17,874 nt of DNA from NCBI GenBank assembly GCA_002481295.1, contig DLDU01000055.1, positions 44,894 to 62,767 of the forward strand. Direction: 5' to 3'. Each line of letters starts with the position of its first letter. Position 1 is the stretch's first letter. This stretch comes from Prevotella sp. UBA7764. Lineage in GTDB: Bacteria > Bacteroidota > Bacteroidia > Bacteroidales > Bacteroidaceae. The position numbers and the translations under genes were made by a program. A model generated the notes under the pieces. The model had not been told where the DNA came from. It made no database searches and saw only the letters and a program-made list of their open reading frames with translations. This document shows positions 17,830 through 17,874 of the stretch, in pieces.

Positions 17830-17874
17830 AAACATTCTGTTTAGGGAGTCTTTCGTAACCATTCAATTTAGGCC

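Overview
The window looks like chromosomal DNA of a Bacteroidales bacterium, most likely Prevotellaceae. The evidence is Bacteroidetes-type promoters (a TTTG-like -33 box, about 19 nt, then TAnnTTTG), weak or absent Shine-Dalgarno sequences, a PF13568-type outer-membrane barrel, secreted GH2 and GH51 glycosidases, and protein sequences that resemble Prevotella/Bacteroides homologues. The species cannot be fixed from the sequence alone. No tRNA, rRNA, CRISPR array, intact insertion sequence or phage module was seen.

Layout. (1) At 1-323 (minus) is the 5' part of a PfkB-type pyridoxal/pyridoxamine kinase, cut by the window edge. (2) At 587-1678 (plus) is manC, mannose-1-phosphate guanylyltransferase, with its own promoter. 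One base after its stop comes a shortened RhuM-family gene (1680-2009), then a strong bidirectional terminator. (3) At 2216-3142 (minus) is a greA-HIT pair. The greA leader contains a hairpin plus U-tract that looks like an attenuator. (4) At 3379-3957 (minus) is a small outer-membrane beta-barrel protein with its own terminator. (5) At 4067-8167 (minus) is a probable two-gene repair operon: an O6-alkylguanine-DNA alkyltransferase followed by a 1176-aa protein joining a PD-(D/E)XK nuclease-like region to a superfamily 1 (Dna2/Upf1-like) helicase. (6) At 8300-13601 (plus), divergent from the repair operon, are a secreted GH2 beta-galactosidase and a secreted GH51 alpha-L-arabinofuranosidase, closed by a terminator. 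Together they suit trimming of arabinogalactan or arabinose-decorated galactan side chains. No SusC/SusD genes are in view. (7) At 13841-17669 (minus) is a four-gene run: XRE-cupin regulator, acyl-CoA synthetase, YqiA-like esterase fused to a degenerate 5'-nucleotidase-like (HAD) domain, and a small two-helix membrane protein. Gaps are 53, 9 and 2 nt. (8) The last ~200 nt hold the promoter region of that operon and two tandem hairpins of unknown role.

I found no clearly new multi-gene system. The points most worth a second look are the greA leader attenuator (recalling E. coli GraL), the esterase/HAD fusion with an altered catalytic motif, the apparently leaderless alkyltransferase mRNA, the shortened RhuM gene behind manC, and the nuclease-helicase paired with the alkyltransferase.
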